From: PZPK01 sp965230795
Lineage (GTDB): Bacteria > Pseudomonadota > Gammaproteobacteria > Pseudomonadales > Oleiphilaceae
Direction: 5' to 3'
Assembly: GCA_965230795.1 (NCBI GenBank)
Contig: OZ246020.1
Span: forward strand, 3,968,001-4,032,000
DNA: 64,000 bases
Shown here: positions 1-9,439 of the stretch, in pieces
How positions within the stretch are numbered: position 1 is the first letter of the stretch
Layout: every line of letters begins with the position of its first letter
The notes under the pieces: model-generated
Seen by the model: only the letters and a program-made list of their open reading frames with translations
Database searches by the model: none
What the model was told of the DNA's origin: nothing
Position numbers and translations under genes: made by a program

Positions 1-516
1 GCTGCGTACTTCTTTTTCGCCTTCCAGAACCCACATGGTGTCACCATTAATCGACTCACCATCGCGATCGCGCACCTTGCCTCCCACCATTACTTTTCGG
101 GCTACATCGACACGGCGCATGGTCAACCAGTTCAGGAAATCACCATCCCAATCACCGGCATCGTCCTCCACGAAAAAGCCATTGATGAGGTCATAGCTAT
201 AATTGGAGTCGCCTTCAAAGTACCCATAGTAAGACTTGTCCGCATCAAAATTGGTCATCACCCCATTAGTCCAGTTCACACCCGTTTGAGGATAAGCTGG
301 TACCAACATACTACCCGATACATCAAAGGCCAGGATGACACTGGGTTTACCAGTCGCACGCTCCAGGAAAGGGGGAATCCCGAGGAAATCCGAGGTATCT
401 TCCGAGTTTTCATCAAAAGAAGCTGTACCGGTCTTAATACCGGCATGAGCGACCGATGCCGATCCAAACAAACACACAAGGAGCAGCATCAAGAAAGTTC
501 TTGCTGAGTGTTTCAT
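1..516 (-). CDS. pilY1: PilY1, type IV pilus tip-associated protein, N-terminal part (cut by window edge)
   Basis: Open from an ATG at 516 to the left edge, giving 172 codons with no stop. The first 26 residues are a Sec signal peptide (charged start, run of Leu/Val, Ala-x-Ala before a Gly-Ile start). Around residue 67 is ILAFDVSGSM, the DxSxS metal-site motif of a von Willebrand A domain, which is where PilY1 of Pseudomonas carries its vWA domain. The C-terminal beta-propeller expected of PilY1 would lie outside the window. PilY1 works at the pilus tip in adhesion, surface sensing and control of retraction. It follows pilX by 54 nt and closes the visible part of the minor pilin operon. A GGAT sequence 8 nt upstream is the likely ribosome site. 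The family call rests on the vWA domain plus the operon. Confidence 0.85.
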   Translation of the reverse strand, partial: MKHSARTFLMLLLVCLFGSASVAHAGIKTGTASFDENSEDTSDFLGIPPFLERATGKPSVILAFDVSGSMLVPAYPQTGVNWTNGVMTNFDADKSYYGYFEGDSNYSYDLINGFFVEDDAGDWDGDFLNWLTMRRVDVARKVMVGGKVRDRDGESINGDTMWVLEGEKEVRS

Positions 517-570
517 CGATTTATCCACTGAATTGAAATGAATCATTACACTTACCTCTCTTGGCCATCG

Positions 571-1161
571 CTAAGGTACAAAGCGATAGTCGCTTGCTGT
601 CCAGGATTCGGCATTGGATCGACCGATCCCTTCACTTTGCAGTTCAAAATATTTAAAGAAGCCGCCCTGGCCACCCAAAGCAACACCTGTACCGCCATAT
701 CCTTTGTATTGAGCTGAACCAGCGCCGCTCAGGTTCTGCACTGTTTGTCCTTTCAATACATAAACGTCGCCGCTTATGCCTGACTCACTGTATGCAAAAT
801 CGCGTTGCAGGGTTGAACGGTCCAAAGGATCTTCGTCTGTGCCGCTCGAATTAACATTGTCTCCCTCCAATGCTCCACCATTGGAATCAACCGTGAGGTT
901 GAGGCTTGCTGTATCCACTGCACTCCACGCGCCTTCGAAGAGATATTCCGGAATAACGGATCCGGATACTTCACGAGCACTTTCGGAGTAGTTGAAGGCT
1001 TCGTCGTGATAAACACTATTAGCCGCCATCTTGAATCCAAGATTGCTGTTATCCATCGCAGTTACCGCCACAAGAGTCAGCACTAGCAATAGCAACAAAG
1101 AAACCGCCAGAGCCGCACCTTCCTGTCGGGAATTGGCACTCCCTCCTACTGCATTATTCAT
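571..1161 (-). CDS. pilX: Minor pilin PilX
   Basis: 196 residues. The N-terminus has the PilX_N pattern: a short polar leader, then QEGAALAVSLLLLLVLTLVA, a hydrophobic helix of about 25 residues that anchors it in the inner membrane and packs in the pilus core. PilX is a minor pilin that primes pilus assembly with PilV, PilW, PilE and FimU and helps place PilY1 at the tip. The leader lacks a strongly conserved prepilin site (the Gly is followed by Ala, not Phe), as is usual for PilX. The start codon overlaps the pilW stop by 4 nt (ATGA), indicating translational coupling. Confidence 0.88.
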   Translation of the reverse strand: MNNAVGGSANSRQEGAALAVSLLLLLVLTLVAVTAMDNSNLGFKMAANSVYHDEAFNYSESAREVSGSVIPEYLFEGAWSAVDTASLNLTVDSNGGALEGDNVNSSGTDEDPLDRSTLQRDFAYSESGISGDVYVLKGQTVQNLSGAGSAQYKGYGGTGVALGGQGGFFKYFELQSEGIGRSNAESWTASDYRFVP

Positions 1162-2159
1162 AGTCGACTCCGATTTCTGATATGAATTTCACGCTCATAA
1201 AGCTTGCGACGAAAGTGTCTGTCCGCTGCTGCAACGGTATATCCAGATCCAGTGCTAGCCATATCACCAACCAATAAAATCTCTTCACCTTCTTGATCAA
1301 TGGAAAAATCCTGACTGGAGGCTCTTGCTACCAGACTGATCCTCGCGCTGATCACTTCGTCCCAATCGGCAACCGCTGACGCTGTATCATACTGATCGAC
1401 ACCAAGATCCCCGTCGGTATCGACACCATAATCCAGTTGCAACTGCTCTACCCCCTCAACCAATGCCTGTTGGGAAAACGCATCGCCTTCCAGCGTAAGG
1501 CGAACAAGAGTAGGGATACTGTCAACACAATTGCCGGCAGAATTCTTAATGCTGCAAGGACGAACAAAGTACATTTCCGTTCGATATGGCATGTTGTAGA
1601 CACCATCGTCGTCCGGAATCGCTGCGATCGCACCCGCCGCGTTAGCCCCGCTGAATATGGATACGTTCTGACCAACAGAAACCCTCGCGAAATTAGAGTT
1701 GGTGTCCGCTGCGATCTCTGCGTTGGACAATAGATCTCGGCCATCAGCGTACCTAACCACCAGGATATCGGTATTCGGAACATAATCGGTGGCAGCGATA
1801 CAGTTACTGGGTAAACCCGTTACTGAAGAAGGATTAGCTGCTCCCTCGTACCCGCGTACGGTTTCATCTGTATCAAAAATCCAAGCTGCATTGCAGCTCC
1901 CGGGTGCCGTCGTCAGTGCCGTTGTACCAAAACCAACGTCTGACGCATCCACTCCACCCCAGTGATCTGCCATACGTAAGCTTTCAGAGATAAATGAAAG
2001 CCCGACCCGGCCATTTTCCTGCATTTCACTGAGGTCCTGCGTAATATCAAAAGCCTGCTTATTGCTGATAAATATCTGTATCACGCCAGCCATGAGTATC
2101 AAACTCAAGGCCATGGCCACCATCAGCTCTATCAAGCTTAGACCCAACTGTCTGTTCAT
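1158..2159 (-). CDS. pilW: Minor pilin PilW
   Basis: 333 residues. The leader and helix LGLSLIELMVAMALSLILM carry a class III prepilin signal with Glu at mature position 5, cleaved and N-methylated by PilD. The long C-terminal globular part contains several Cys that may form periplasmic disulfides. Size and position match Pseudomonas PilW, the large minor pilin of the initiation complex. It overlaps both neighbours by 4 nt (pilV stop upstream, pilX start downstream), so the group is translated as a tight operon. Confidence 0.9.
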   Translation of the reverse strand: MNRQLGLSLIELMVAMALSLILMAGVIQIFISNKQAFDITQDLSEMQENGRVGLSFISESLRMADHWGGVDASDVGFGTTALTTAPGSCNAAWIFDTDETVRGYEGAANPSSVTGLPSNCIAATDYVPNTDILVVRYADGRDLLSNAEIAADTNSNFARVSVGQNVSIFSGANAAGAIAAIPDDDGVYNMPYRTEMYFVRPCSIKNSAGNCVDSIPTLVRLTLEGDAFSQQALVEGVEQLQLDYGVDTDGDLGVDQYDTASAVADWDEVISARISLVARASSQDFSIDQEGEEILLVGDMASTGSGYTVAAADRHFRRKLYEREIHIRNRSRL

Positions 2160-2605
2160 ATTCGAACCACCAATTCGTATGTACGTTCGTTATCTGCTTG
2201 AGTACTATCATTCGATTCAGACCAGGTGACAGATATGGTGTGTACGTTGTTCGCACTGGTCACGGAACCCTCACCATCTGGAAGCGTATCGGCAATCTCC
2301 TGGTTCCAATCGATAATATCTTCCTGCGCAGCCGTGCATTCAGGATCCAGGTCTTCGTCATCTTCATTGAGACAACTCCGGTCACTGCCATCAATCCCGC
2401 TATAGCCACTTGCTACCACCATGTTTCCACGCATTTTGTCGGCCATGCTGGACGCCAGCAGACTGGCTTTACCTGTCATATCCGCATCACGAACCAAACG
2501 CATTCCTGTAGTCTGCAGTGAGGCAACTCCGAGCAAACCAACCGCAAAAATCAGAATGGTGACCAATAACTCGATAATAGAAAAGCCGCCCTGTGATTTG
2601 GCCAT
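2156..2605 (-). CDS. pilV: Minor pilin PilV
   Basis: Prepilin-like protein of about 149 residues. It has a short leader ending in Gly-Gly, then FSIIELLVTILIFAVGLLGV, the methylated N-terminal helix with Glu5. The reading frame is open up to 2647, which would overlap fimU. I prefer the ATG at 2605 because a GGA lies 6 nt upstream and the leader then has normal length; the ATG at 2611 is the alternative. The body contains an acidic Cys-containing loop (CLNEDDEDLDPEC) that could be disulfide-bonded. PilV belongs to the minor pilin priming complex and sits between fimU and pilW as in Pseudomonas. Confidence 0.87.
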   Translation of the reverse strand: MAKSQGGFSIIELLVTILIFAVGLLGVASLQTTGMRLVRDADMTGKASLLASSMADKMRGNMVVASGYSGIDGSDRSCLNEDDEDLDPECTAAQEDIIDWNQEIADTLPDGEGSVTSANNVHTISVTWSESNDSTQADNERTYELVVRI

Positions 2606-2628
2606 GGCCATTCCAGACGAGTGGTTTT

Positions 2629-3177
2629 TTATGAAGCATCTGCACATGTCAGGCTACCCCCGTTGTGTAAAATTTCCGAGATCTTTGGCCTACCCGCCTG
2701 ACCGACCACTACAGCTACCGCTTCAGTGGTTCCGCGGCTATCACATATCTGCCAGGTTGCATCCTCGGAGCCAAGTCCTCTCCCTGTAAACTCAAAGAGA
2801 TTTATCGGTGCATCTACCTCGCTATTGGCCGTGAAGATTTGATTCCCACCATCAAGTCCTTCACCGACTCTCAGGATTTCAGAAGTTTGAACTGTGCCAT
2901 TTCCGTTAGCATCGGTCCAAACGAGCCAGCCATCGTGCCAATCTGCACCATTCACACAGGATGTTCCATTATTGGATTTACAGACCTGCACCGGATCACT
3001 AAGCTTAATCGCCTCACTCCTGGCATAGTAAAGTGATCCAAGCAATGCATTCGCCTGTGAAGCTAGACGATTGTTCTGAATCATGGTGACAAAACCTGGA
3101 ATCGCGACAGTAGCGAAAACTCCGAGTATGGCGACCACTACCATTAGTTCAATTACGGTAAAACCTTTATTTTTCAT
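2629..3177 (-). CDS. fimU: GspH/FimT-type minor pilin (FimU/FimT)
   Basis: About 182 residues. MKNKGFTVIELMVVVAILG is a typical type IV prepilin leader and helix (cleavage Gly/Phe, Glu5). The following region (SLYYARSEAIKLSDPVQVC) is the GspH/FimT domain signature. The C-terminal beta-rich part has two Cys pairs. I take the ATG at 3177; the frame also allows a TTG at 3189. As the first gene of the visible minor pilin operon it matches FimU, but FimU and FimT cannot be separated on sequence alone, so the symbol is tentative. The 250 nt upstream to ispH must hold the operon promoter; I could not assign a clear regulator site there. Confidence 0.82.
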   Translation of the reverse strand: MKNKGFTVIELMVVVAILGVFATVAIPGFVTMIQNNRLASQANALLGSLYYARSEAIKLSDPVQVCKSNNGTSCVNGADWHDGWLVWTDANGNGTVQTSEILRVGEGLDGGNQIFTANSEVDAPINLFEFTGRGLGSEDATWQICDSRGTTEAVAVVVGQAGRPKISEILHNGGSLTCADAS

Positions 3178-3429
3178 TCCGGCAACCAAAAATTTTCAAT
3201 GGATGTAACTGTAAACAAGCACCTTGTCCAATGCCTTCATCCGCAGACAAACGGCAAGATAGTTCGATTAGCGGCACTTGATGAAGAGAATTCGTGAAGT
3301 CTGTCGCAGCTTTTAAAGCACCAGACCAACTATTTGAGCCTAGACGAAAACTGAAGAATTTACAGAAAGGATCAACGAAGACAGGCTAAGAACAATCAGC
3401 CCGAACTGATATCGACGGGATTTGAGATC

Positions 3430-4380
3430 TTAAAGCGATTTGACCGGGATACGCAGGGCCTTGGGCATACTGAACACAATGTTTTCTTCCCGACCTTTGA
3501 CTTCCTGCGTGACCGACGCACCAAGTTCTCTCAGGCGTTCTACCACTTGCTGCACCAGAACCTCTGGAGCTGATGCCCCTGCCGTTACCGCAACCGTTTC
3601 AGCACCATCCAGCCAGGATGACTGAATCTGGTCCTCACTGTCGATCAGGTAGGCATCAATACCCATTCGTTCTGCCAATTCGCGTAACCGGTTTGAATTG
3701 GAACTATTGGGTGAACCCACCACCAACATGACATCCGACGCCCTGGCAAGACCTTTTACCGCGTCCTGACGATTCTGGGTGGCATAACAAATGTCATCTT
3801 TTCTAGGTCCGACAATTGCTGGAAAACGCTCCCTGAGTGCATCAATGACACGTGCCGTATCATCCACAGATAACGTGGTCTGGGTGACATAAGCCAGGCG
3901 TTCTGCATTATTGACATTGAGGGTCTCAACATCATTCACATCTTCCACAAGATATATGCACCCACCAAACCTATCATCATACTGTCCCATGGTACCTTCG
4001 ACTTCGGGATGTCCCTCATGTCCAATCAGAATACATTCCATGCCTTCACGACTGTATTTGCTGACCTCCATATGTACCTTGGTCACAAGAGGACAGGTCG
4101 CATCGAAGACATTAAGCCCCCGTTGCTTCGCTTCATCCTGGACCTTTTTGGAAACACCGTGGGCACTGAATATAACTAATGATTCATCCGGTACTTCGTC
4201 GAGTTCATCAACAAAAATCGCACCGCGGTTTTTTAAGTCATCCACCACGAAACGGTTGTGCACCACTTCATGACGCACATAAACAGGCGCTCCAAACACT
4301 TCGAGAGCTCTGTTTACGATTTCAATCGCGCGATCAACGCCCGCACAGAAGCCTCTTGGATTCGCCAGTTTTACCTGCAT
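3430..4380 (-). CDS. ispH: 4-hydroxy-3-methylbut-2-enyl diphosphate reductase IspH
   Basis: 316 residues, normal IspH length. It reduces HMBPP to IPP and DMAPP, the last step of the MEP isoprenoid pathway, using a 4Fe-4S cluster. Visible key residues are Cys12 (NPRGFCAGV), His41 (VVHNRFV), His74 (SAHGVS), Cys96 (ATCPLV) and a third cluster Cys in DDICYATQNR. The start is set at the ATG at 4380, which has GGAG 8 nt upstream and gives the conserved QVKLANPRGF beginning; the frame extends to 4428 but would add an unconserved leader. It ends the ileS-lspA-fkpB-ispH gene group common in gammaproteobacteria. Confidence 0.97.
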   Translation of the reverse strand: MQVKLANPRGFCAGVDRAIEIVNRALEVFGAPVYVRHEVVHNRFVVDDLKNRGAIFVDELDEVPDESLVIFSAHGVSKKVQDEAKQRGLNVFDATCPLVTKVHMEVSKYSREGMECILIGHEGHPEVEGTMGQYDDRFGGCIYLVEDVNDVETLNVNNAERLAYVTQTTLSVDDTARVIDALRERFPAIVGPRKDDICYATQNRQDAVKGLARASDVMLVVGSPNSSNSNRLRELAERMGIDAYLIDSEDQIQSSWLDGAETVAVTAGASAPEVLVQQVVERLRELGASVTQEVKGREENIVFSMPKALRIPVKSL

Positions 4381-4431
4381 AACTTGTTCTCCGGTACTCG
4401 ACTCTATGTCTTCGAGCGCTATTGGCAATTT

Positions 4432-4878
4432 CTAAACGGGTTCAACTTTCAGGATCTCAACCGTAAAGGTCAAGGTGCGGCCCGCCAAAGGGTGGTTGAA
4501 GTCAACACTGACAATATCACTATCGAAGTGTTTCACGACACCGGGTAATTCCGACTGACTGGCATCGGCAAAGGAGATCACCAGCCCTTGGGCCAACTCC
4601 ATATCCGCAGCAAAGTCCTGACGCTTAAATTCCTGAATATTATTTGGGTTGGGCATCCCAAAGGCTTTGTCAGGGGGAACCTGCCAGCTCTGTTTTTCGC
4701 CGGCGCTCAAACCTTTCAAATAGGACTGGAAGCCATCTGGAAGCTGCCCATCACCATACTCGAAGGTGGCCGGATCCCGCTCAAATGTGGAATCCACTAC
4801 CGATCCATCCTCAAGGCTGAGAGAAAAATGCATGGTGATGCGGGAATTTTCGTCAATTACTTTGGCCAATGTCTTCAT
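4432..4878 (-). CDS. fkpB: FKBP-type peptidyl-prolyl isomerase, SlpA/FkpB type
   Basis: 148 residues. This is a short FKBP with the IF (insert-in-flap) domain of the SlpA class: an N-terminal FKBP half (MHFSLSLEDGSVVDST), a central flap insert, and the conserved VDFNHPLAGRTL motif near the end. It has no signal peptide, so it is cytoplasmic. Members catalyse prolyl cis/trans isomerisation and act as chaperones. It lies between lspA and ispH, the usual order. Confidence 0.93.
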   Translation of the reverse strand: MKTLAKVIDENSRITMHFSLSLEDGSVVDSTFERDPATFEYGDGQLPDGFQSYLKGLSAGEKQSWQVPPDKAFGMPNPNNIQEFKRQDFAADMELAQGLVISFADASQSELPGVVKHFDSDIVSVDFNHPLAGRTLTFTVEILKVEPV

Positions 4879-4925
4879 ACCTGGATGTTAAATCTCAGAT
4901 GATCCTGTATTCATGCACGAGGCAA

Positions 4926-5414
4926 TCAGGACGGTTCCGGTTTATGCCGAAACAGATCCAGAATCATCATGCCGGCACCGATTGAAATAGCGGTGTCGGC
5001 AATGTTGAACGCGGGGAAATGATAATCTCCCCAATAAAAATGCAGAAAGTCGACCACATAACCCAGTGTTACCCGGTCATAAAGATTTCCCAGCGCACCA
5101 CCCAAAACCAGCGCGATGGCGGCAGCCAACCAGCGGTCGTTCCGAAGTGTTGAGAGCCAACGAATCAGCGCAATACTGACAACGAAGGCGAGAATGGCAA
5201 AAAACCAACGTTGCCAACCTGACGCGCCCGCTAAAAAGCTGAACGCGGCACCTGTATTGTGCAGCAGCGTGAAATTAAAAAACGGCAGCACAGGAACTGG
5301 AGAAGCGTAGGTCAGGGACGTTGACGCCATATACTTGGTTAACAAATCCAGTATCACAATAACGGCGCTCAGCCAAAGCCAGGGCAACATTGGTTTTGAT
5401 GGGTCAGCGGACAT
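4926..5414 (-). CDS. lspA: Lipoprotein signal peptidase (signal peptidase II)
   Basis: 162 residues with four predicted membrane helices. LspA cleaves prolipoprotein signal peptides after lipidation in the inner membrane. The motifs GNLYDRV...GYVVDF and FNIADTAIS hold the two catalytic Asp (VVDF and NIAD). NTGAAFSF is another family block. The start is the ATG at 5414, with AAAGG 7 nt upstream; the frame extends to a GTG at 5450 touching the ileS stop. It follows ileS with a 35 nt gap. Confidence 0.96.
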   Translation of the reverse strand: MSADPSKPMLPWLWLSAVIVILDLLTKYMASTSLTYASPVPVLPFFNFTLLHNTGAAFSFLAGASGWQRWFFAILAFVVSIALIRWLSTLRNDRWLAAAIALVLGGALGNLYDRVTLGYVVDFLHFYWGDYHFPAFNIADTAISIGAGMMILDLFRHKPEPS

Positions 5415-5449
5415 CCCTACACCTTTCGACATTACATTCGAAGACCCCA

Positions 5450-8290
5450 CTAGGCATAGTTCCTCGTCTCACCTTCGCCCTCAACGTTTTCTATGCAGCG
5501 CCCACACAGACTTGGATGCTTGGCATCGGATCCCACTTCAGGACGGTGGTGCCAGCAACGATCACATTTCTCATGGCTGGTTGGGCTCAATGCGATCAAC
5601 ATGCCTTCAAGCGAGCTGGGCTTCGCATCACCAACCCCCTCTCCCGACAAGGTTTGCACCTGCGCCGACGAAGTAATCAACACGAACCGTAGCTCATCAC
5701 CCAATGTCTGCAAGGCGTCGTAGAGCGCCCCTTCACAGAATAGCGTCACTTCGGTACCGAGTGAGCCTTTCACGGTTCCAGCATTGCGTTCTTCCTCAAT
5801 CCGCTTGTTTACCGCCTCTTTGACTTCCATCACCTGCTCCCAAAACGCTCTGCCGAGGGCAGCATCGTCATCCAGTGGTGACAATTCCTGGTACCAGGTT
5901 TCCAAAAATACACTGTCGGAACGTTCACCTGAAACCGGAGCAGGCAGCGTCGACCAGATTTCGTCAGCCGTAAAACTCAGGATCGGCGCAATCCAGCGCG
6001 TCATGGCCTCGAGAATGTGGTACATGGCAGTCTGACATGAGCGACGCGCCAAGCTGTCCTTTTGCGTGGTGTACTGACGGTCCTTGATGATGTCGAGATA
6101 AAACCCGCCCAGTTCGCCTCCACAGAACTGAACCACCTTCTGGAATACGCCCAGAAAATCATAATTATCGTAAGCGTTCTGCAAGGTCTGCTGTAACTGA
6201 AATGCCCGATCCACTGCCCATTGATCCAGCGCCAGCATATCAGCATGCGCCACCATATCGGACTTGGGATCGAAACCATTGATGTTGGACAACAGGAAAC
6301 GCGCAGTGTTGCGAATACGACGGTAAGAATCAGCCGTGCGCTTGAGGATTTCATCAGAAACCGTCATCTCACCGCTGTAATCCGTCGCGGCCACCCAGAG
6401 GCGCAGAATGTCGGCGCCGAGTTTGTTCATCACCTCCTGGGGGGCGACTACATTGCCGATGGATTTCGACATCTTGCGGCCTTGCCCATCCACGGTAAAT
6501 CCATGGGTCAGGACTTCGCGATAAGGCGCCTGATTCTTGATGGCAATCCCGGTTTTCAATGAGGACTGAAACCAGCCACGATGTTGATCCGAGCCTTCAA
6601 GATACAGATCTGCCGGATAAACACCCAACTCCTCGCGCTGCTCCAGAACGGCAGCATGAGTCACACCCGAATCAAACCAAACATCCAGCGTATCAGTCAC
6701 CTTAAGGTAGTTATCCGCCTCAGCGCCCAACAACTCTGCAGCATCAAGCTCGAACCAGGCATCCATCCCTTTCTGTTCTACGCGTTTTGCAACCTGCTCA
6801 ATCAGACTCAAGGTATCGGGATGCAGCTCTTGCGTTTCTTTATGAACAAACAAAGCGATAGGAACACCCCAGGCACGTTGGCGTGAAATACACCAGTCCG
6901 GGCTTTGCTCGAGCATGGCCTCAATACGCTGTTGTCCCCAGTTTGGTACCCACTTAACCCCCTTGACCGCCTCTAAAGCCGCTTCCTTGAGACCGTTTTT
7001 TGTCATACTGACAAACCACTGTGGCGTCGCACGGAAAATAAGCGGGGTTTTGGTACGCCAACAATGCGGATAACTGTGCGTAAAGGTTTTACTGATGACG
7101 AGTTTGCCGTGTTCTTTTAGCGTTTCCAGTACCTTGGCATCCACCTTGTACACATGCTCACCGGCGAACAAGGGCACATCACTTCGAAACACTCCGTGGT
7201 CATCCACGTAATTGAGAGTCGAAAGTCCATATTCCTTGCCAACATTAAAATCGTCGACACCATGATCCGGTGCGGTATGAACAGCTCCCGTACCCGCATC
7301 CAACGTGACGTGCTCACCGAGAATCACCGGCACTTTCTTTTCCCGATAAAAAGGGTGCGTCAGGTACTGGCCTTCAAGTGCCTCACCCTTGCATCGCGCC
7401 AATACCGTGTAATTTTCAATTCCGTAGCGCTGCATATTGTCATCAACCAGCGCGTCTGCCATGACCAGCCGCTCTTTACCTTGCTCCGACTCGCACTCAA
7501 CCAGGGCATACTCGAGCGACCGATTCAGCGCGACCCCCTGATTGGATGGCAAGGTCCAGGGTGTGGTCGTCCAGATGACGATAGCCGTGTTCAGAGATGA
7601 CTCGTCAACACCAAAAGCTTGTGCAACAGCCGTGGAATCGACCACATCAAAGCGCACATCTACCGCCGTAGACTCTTTATCCTGATACTCCACTTCCGCT
7701 TCCGCCAGAGCAGAGCCTCCCACCACACTCCAGTAGACAGGCTTGAAACCTTTCTGCAGGTGGCCATTGTCGATGATCTTTCCGAGCGCCCGAATAATAT
7801 CGGCCTCAAATTTGAAGTCCATGGTTAGATAGGGCTTGTCCCAGTCACCAAATACACCCAAGCGAATGAAATCCGCTTTCTGTCCAGCGACTTGCTTCGC
7901 AGCATAATCGCGGCAGGCCTGGCGAAACTTGGAGAACTCGACCTTCACACCAGCCTTGCCGATTTTCTTTTCCACGTTGTGTTCGATGGGCAAACCATGG
8001 CAGTCCCAGCCCGGAATATAGGGCGCATCAAAACCGCTGATAGTTTTGGATTTGACGATAATATCCTTGAGGATCTTGTTCACCGCATGGCCAATGTGGA
8101 TATCACCGTTGGCGTAGGGAGGACCATCATGCAATACAAACTTTTCAGCGCCCGCCCGAGCCTGACGGATCTTCGCGTACAGATCCATATCCTGCCAACG
8201 CTTCAGCATACCGGGTTCGCGCTGTGCCAGATTTCCCCGCATTGGGAAATCGGTATCCGGCAAGTTCAGGGTGTGTTTGTAATCACTCAT
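5450..8290 (-). CDS. ileS: Isoleucyl-tRNA synthetase, bacterial type
   Basis: 946 residues, class I aminoacyl-tRNA synthetase that charges tRNA-Ile. The HIGH motif is at residues 65-68 (DIHIGHAVNK) and the KMSKS loop around residue 605 (GRKMSKSIGN). The editing domain lies between them. The C-terminal zinc finger (CDRCWHHR ... CGRC) shows this is the ordinary bacterial type I enzyme. It lies 29 nt after ribF and starts the ileS-lspA-fkpB-ispH run. No T-box or other leader is visible in the short gap. Confidence 0.98.
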   Translation of the reverse strand: MSDYKHTLNLPDTDFPMRGNLAQREPGMLKRWQDMDLYAKIRQARAGAEKFVLHDGPPYANGDIHIGHAVNKILKDIIVKSKTISGFDAPYIPGWDCHGLPIEHNVEKKIGKAGVKVEFSKFRQACRDYAAKQVAGQKADFIRLGVFGDWDKPYLTMDFKFEADIIRALGKIIDNGHLQKGFKPVYWSVVGGSALAEAEVEYQDKESTAVDVRFDVVDSTAVAQAFGVDESSLNTAIVIWTTTPWTLPSNQGVALNRSLEYALVECESEQGKERLVMADALVDDNMQRYGIENYTVLARCKGEALEGQYLTHPFYREKKVPVILGEHVTLDAGTGAVHTAPDHGVDDFNVGKEYGLSTLNYVDDHGVFRSDVPLFAGEHVYKVDAKVLETLKEHGKLVISKTFTHSYPHCWRTKTPLIFRATPQWFVSMTKNGLKEAALEAVKGVKWVPNWGQQRIEAMLEQSPDWCISRQRAWGVPIALFVHKETQELHPDTLSLIEQVAKRVEQKGMDAWFELDAAELLGAEADNYLKVTDTLDVWFDSGVTHAAVLEQREELGVYPADLYLEGSDQHRGWFQSSLKTGIAIKNQAPYREVLTHGFTVDGQGRKMSKSIGNVVAPQEVMNKLGADILRLWVAATDYSGEMTVSDEILKRTADSYRRIRNTARFLLSNINGFDPKSDMVAHADMLALDQWAVDRAFQLQQTLQNAYDNYDFLGVFQKVVQFCGGELGGFYLDIIKDRQYTTQKDSLARRSCQTAMYHILEAMTRWIAPILSFTADEIWSTLPAPVSGERSDSVFLETWYQELSPLDDDAALGRAFWEQVMEVKEAVNKRIEEERNAGTVKGSLGTEVTLFCEGALYDALQTLGDELRFVLITSSAQVQTLSGEGVGDAKPSSLEGMLIALSPTSHEKCDRCWHHRPEVGSDAKHPSLCGRCIENVEGEGETRNYA

Positions 8291-8319
8291 AGAATTATCA
8301 CTTAGGCTATTGTTCGTTT

Positions 8320-9261
8320 TCAGTTAGACGCAAGATACTGTCTTGCAGCTTCCACATCGACTGCTATTTGCCTCTTCAAGGCATCGAGGCCATCAAATCG
8401 TTGTTCATCACGGAGCTGGTGGCGAAACTCAACCTCAATCGCCTCCCCATAGAGATCATCATCAAAATTGAGAACATAAACTTCCAGGTTTGGTTTGAAG
8501 CGTCCAACACTGGGTTTCACGCCAAGATTGGCAACTCCGTCCAACTCACTACCATCCTCTCGTTTTACCTTCACCACGAACACACCGGTCATGGGCAATT
8601 TGATCCGATTCAAGTTGACATTGGCTGTGGGAAACCCAAGCTGACGACCCAGCTTTTCCCCGTGAACCACTTTTCCTGTCATACGGTATGGACGCCCCAG
8701 CAGCGAAGCTGCTGCTGGCAACTGGCCCGCTTCCAGACATGCCCGAATTCGGGTACTGCTGATCCGGGCGTCAGCGCCTTCGGCACCATCAGTACATGTC
8801 GGGGTATTCTCAACGGAATAGGTGAAGCACTGCCCCAAGCTTTCCAACAATGCAAAGTCGCCGGCGCGATCATCCCCAAAGCGGAAGTCATCTCCAACAA
8901 CCAGATGGCGGATATGCAGGTGTTCTACCAACACTCGCTCGACGAAAGCTTCTGCAGACAGGCCAGCCAAAGAAGCATCAAATTTGAGACAGAATACGTA
9001 ATCGAGATCAAATTCCGCCAGCGCCCCAAATTTCTCCCGAAATGTCATCAATCTGGGAGGCGCGGCGTCCTGATTAAAAAATTCCAGGGGCTGAGGTTCA
9101 AACACAATCACCAGCGCTGGCACGGAAAACTCATTTGCCCGATGGATTACTCGCTCAATAATCGCCTGATGTCCACGATGCACGCCATCAAAATTACCGA
9201 TCGTGGCAACGCACCCTTTCTCTCCCAACCCCGGATTGTGCAAGCCTCTCAGCAACTGCAT
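8320..9261 (-). CDS. ribF: Bifunctional riboflavin kinase / FAD synthetase
   Basis: 313 residues. The N-terminal nucleotidyltransferase domain (ATIGNFDGVHRGHQ, residues about 20-33, and ISSTRIR) makes FAD from FMN. The C-terminal riboflavin kinase domain (GRPYRMTGKVVHG, LGFPTANV) makes FMN. The riboflavin itself is made by genes at 36-40 kb in this window. ribF lies directly upstream of ileS as in most gammaproteobacteria. A strong terminator at 9382-9413 separates it from the gene at 9440, so it should have its own promoter in 9262-9380. Confidence 0.97.
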   Translation of the reverse strand: MQLLRGLHNPGLGEKGCVATIGNFDGVHRGHQAIIERVIHRANEFSVPALVIVFEPQPLEFFNQDAAPPRLMTFREKFGALAEFDLDYVFCLKFDASLAGLSAEAFVERVLVEHLHIRHLVVGDDFRFGDDRAGDFALLESLGQCFTYSVENTPTCTDGAEGADARISSTRIRACLEAGQLPAAASLLGRPYRMTGKVVHGEKLGRQLGFPTANVNLNRIKLPMTGVFVVKVKREDGSELDGVANLGVKPSVGRFKPNLEVYVLNFDDDLYGEAIEVEFRHQLRDEQRFDGLDALKRQIAVDVEAARQYLASN

Positions 9262-9381
9262 CTGTCACACTTTCGCCTTAAAAAATAGCCGGAGATTATA
9301 CTGGTGGAACTGCGCACGATTCAATCAAACTAGCGTGTTTGAGCCGGCGAAAACACGGACAAGCGGAACATAACACATAAA

Positions 9382-9413
9382 AAAACCCCCTGATCTCGTG
9401 ATCAGGAGGTTTT
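9382..9413 (-). terminator. Rho-independent terminator between the 9440 gene and ribF
   Basis: On the minus strand the arms AAACCTCCTGATC and GATCAGGGGGTTT form a stem of about 13 bp with one mismatch around a 4-6 nt loop, followed by seven T. It would end transcripts from the small exported protein gene and possibly glcF, isolating ribF. Confidence 0.85.
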
Positions 9414-9439
9414 CGAAAACAAAATAGTCGGGTATTGAG

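Noticed and set aside
8368..9288. 306-codon plus-strand open frame
   Set aside because: Entirely antisense to ribF, whose protein is unmistakable; the composition is that of a shadow frame.
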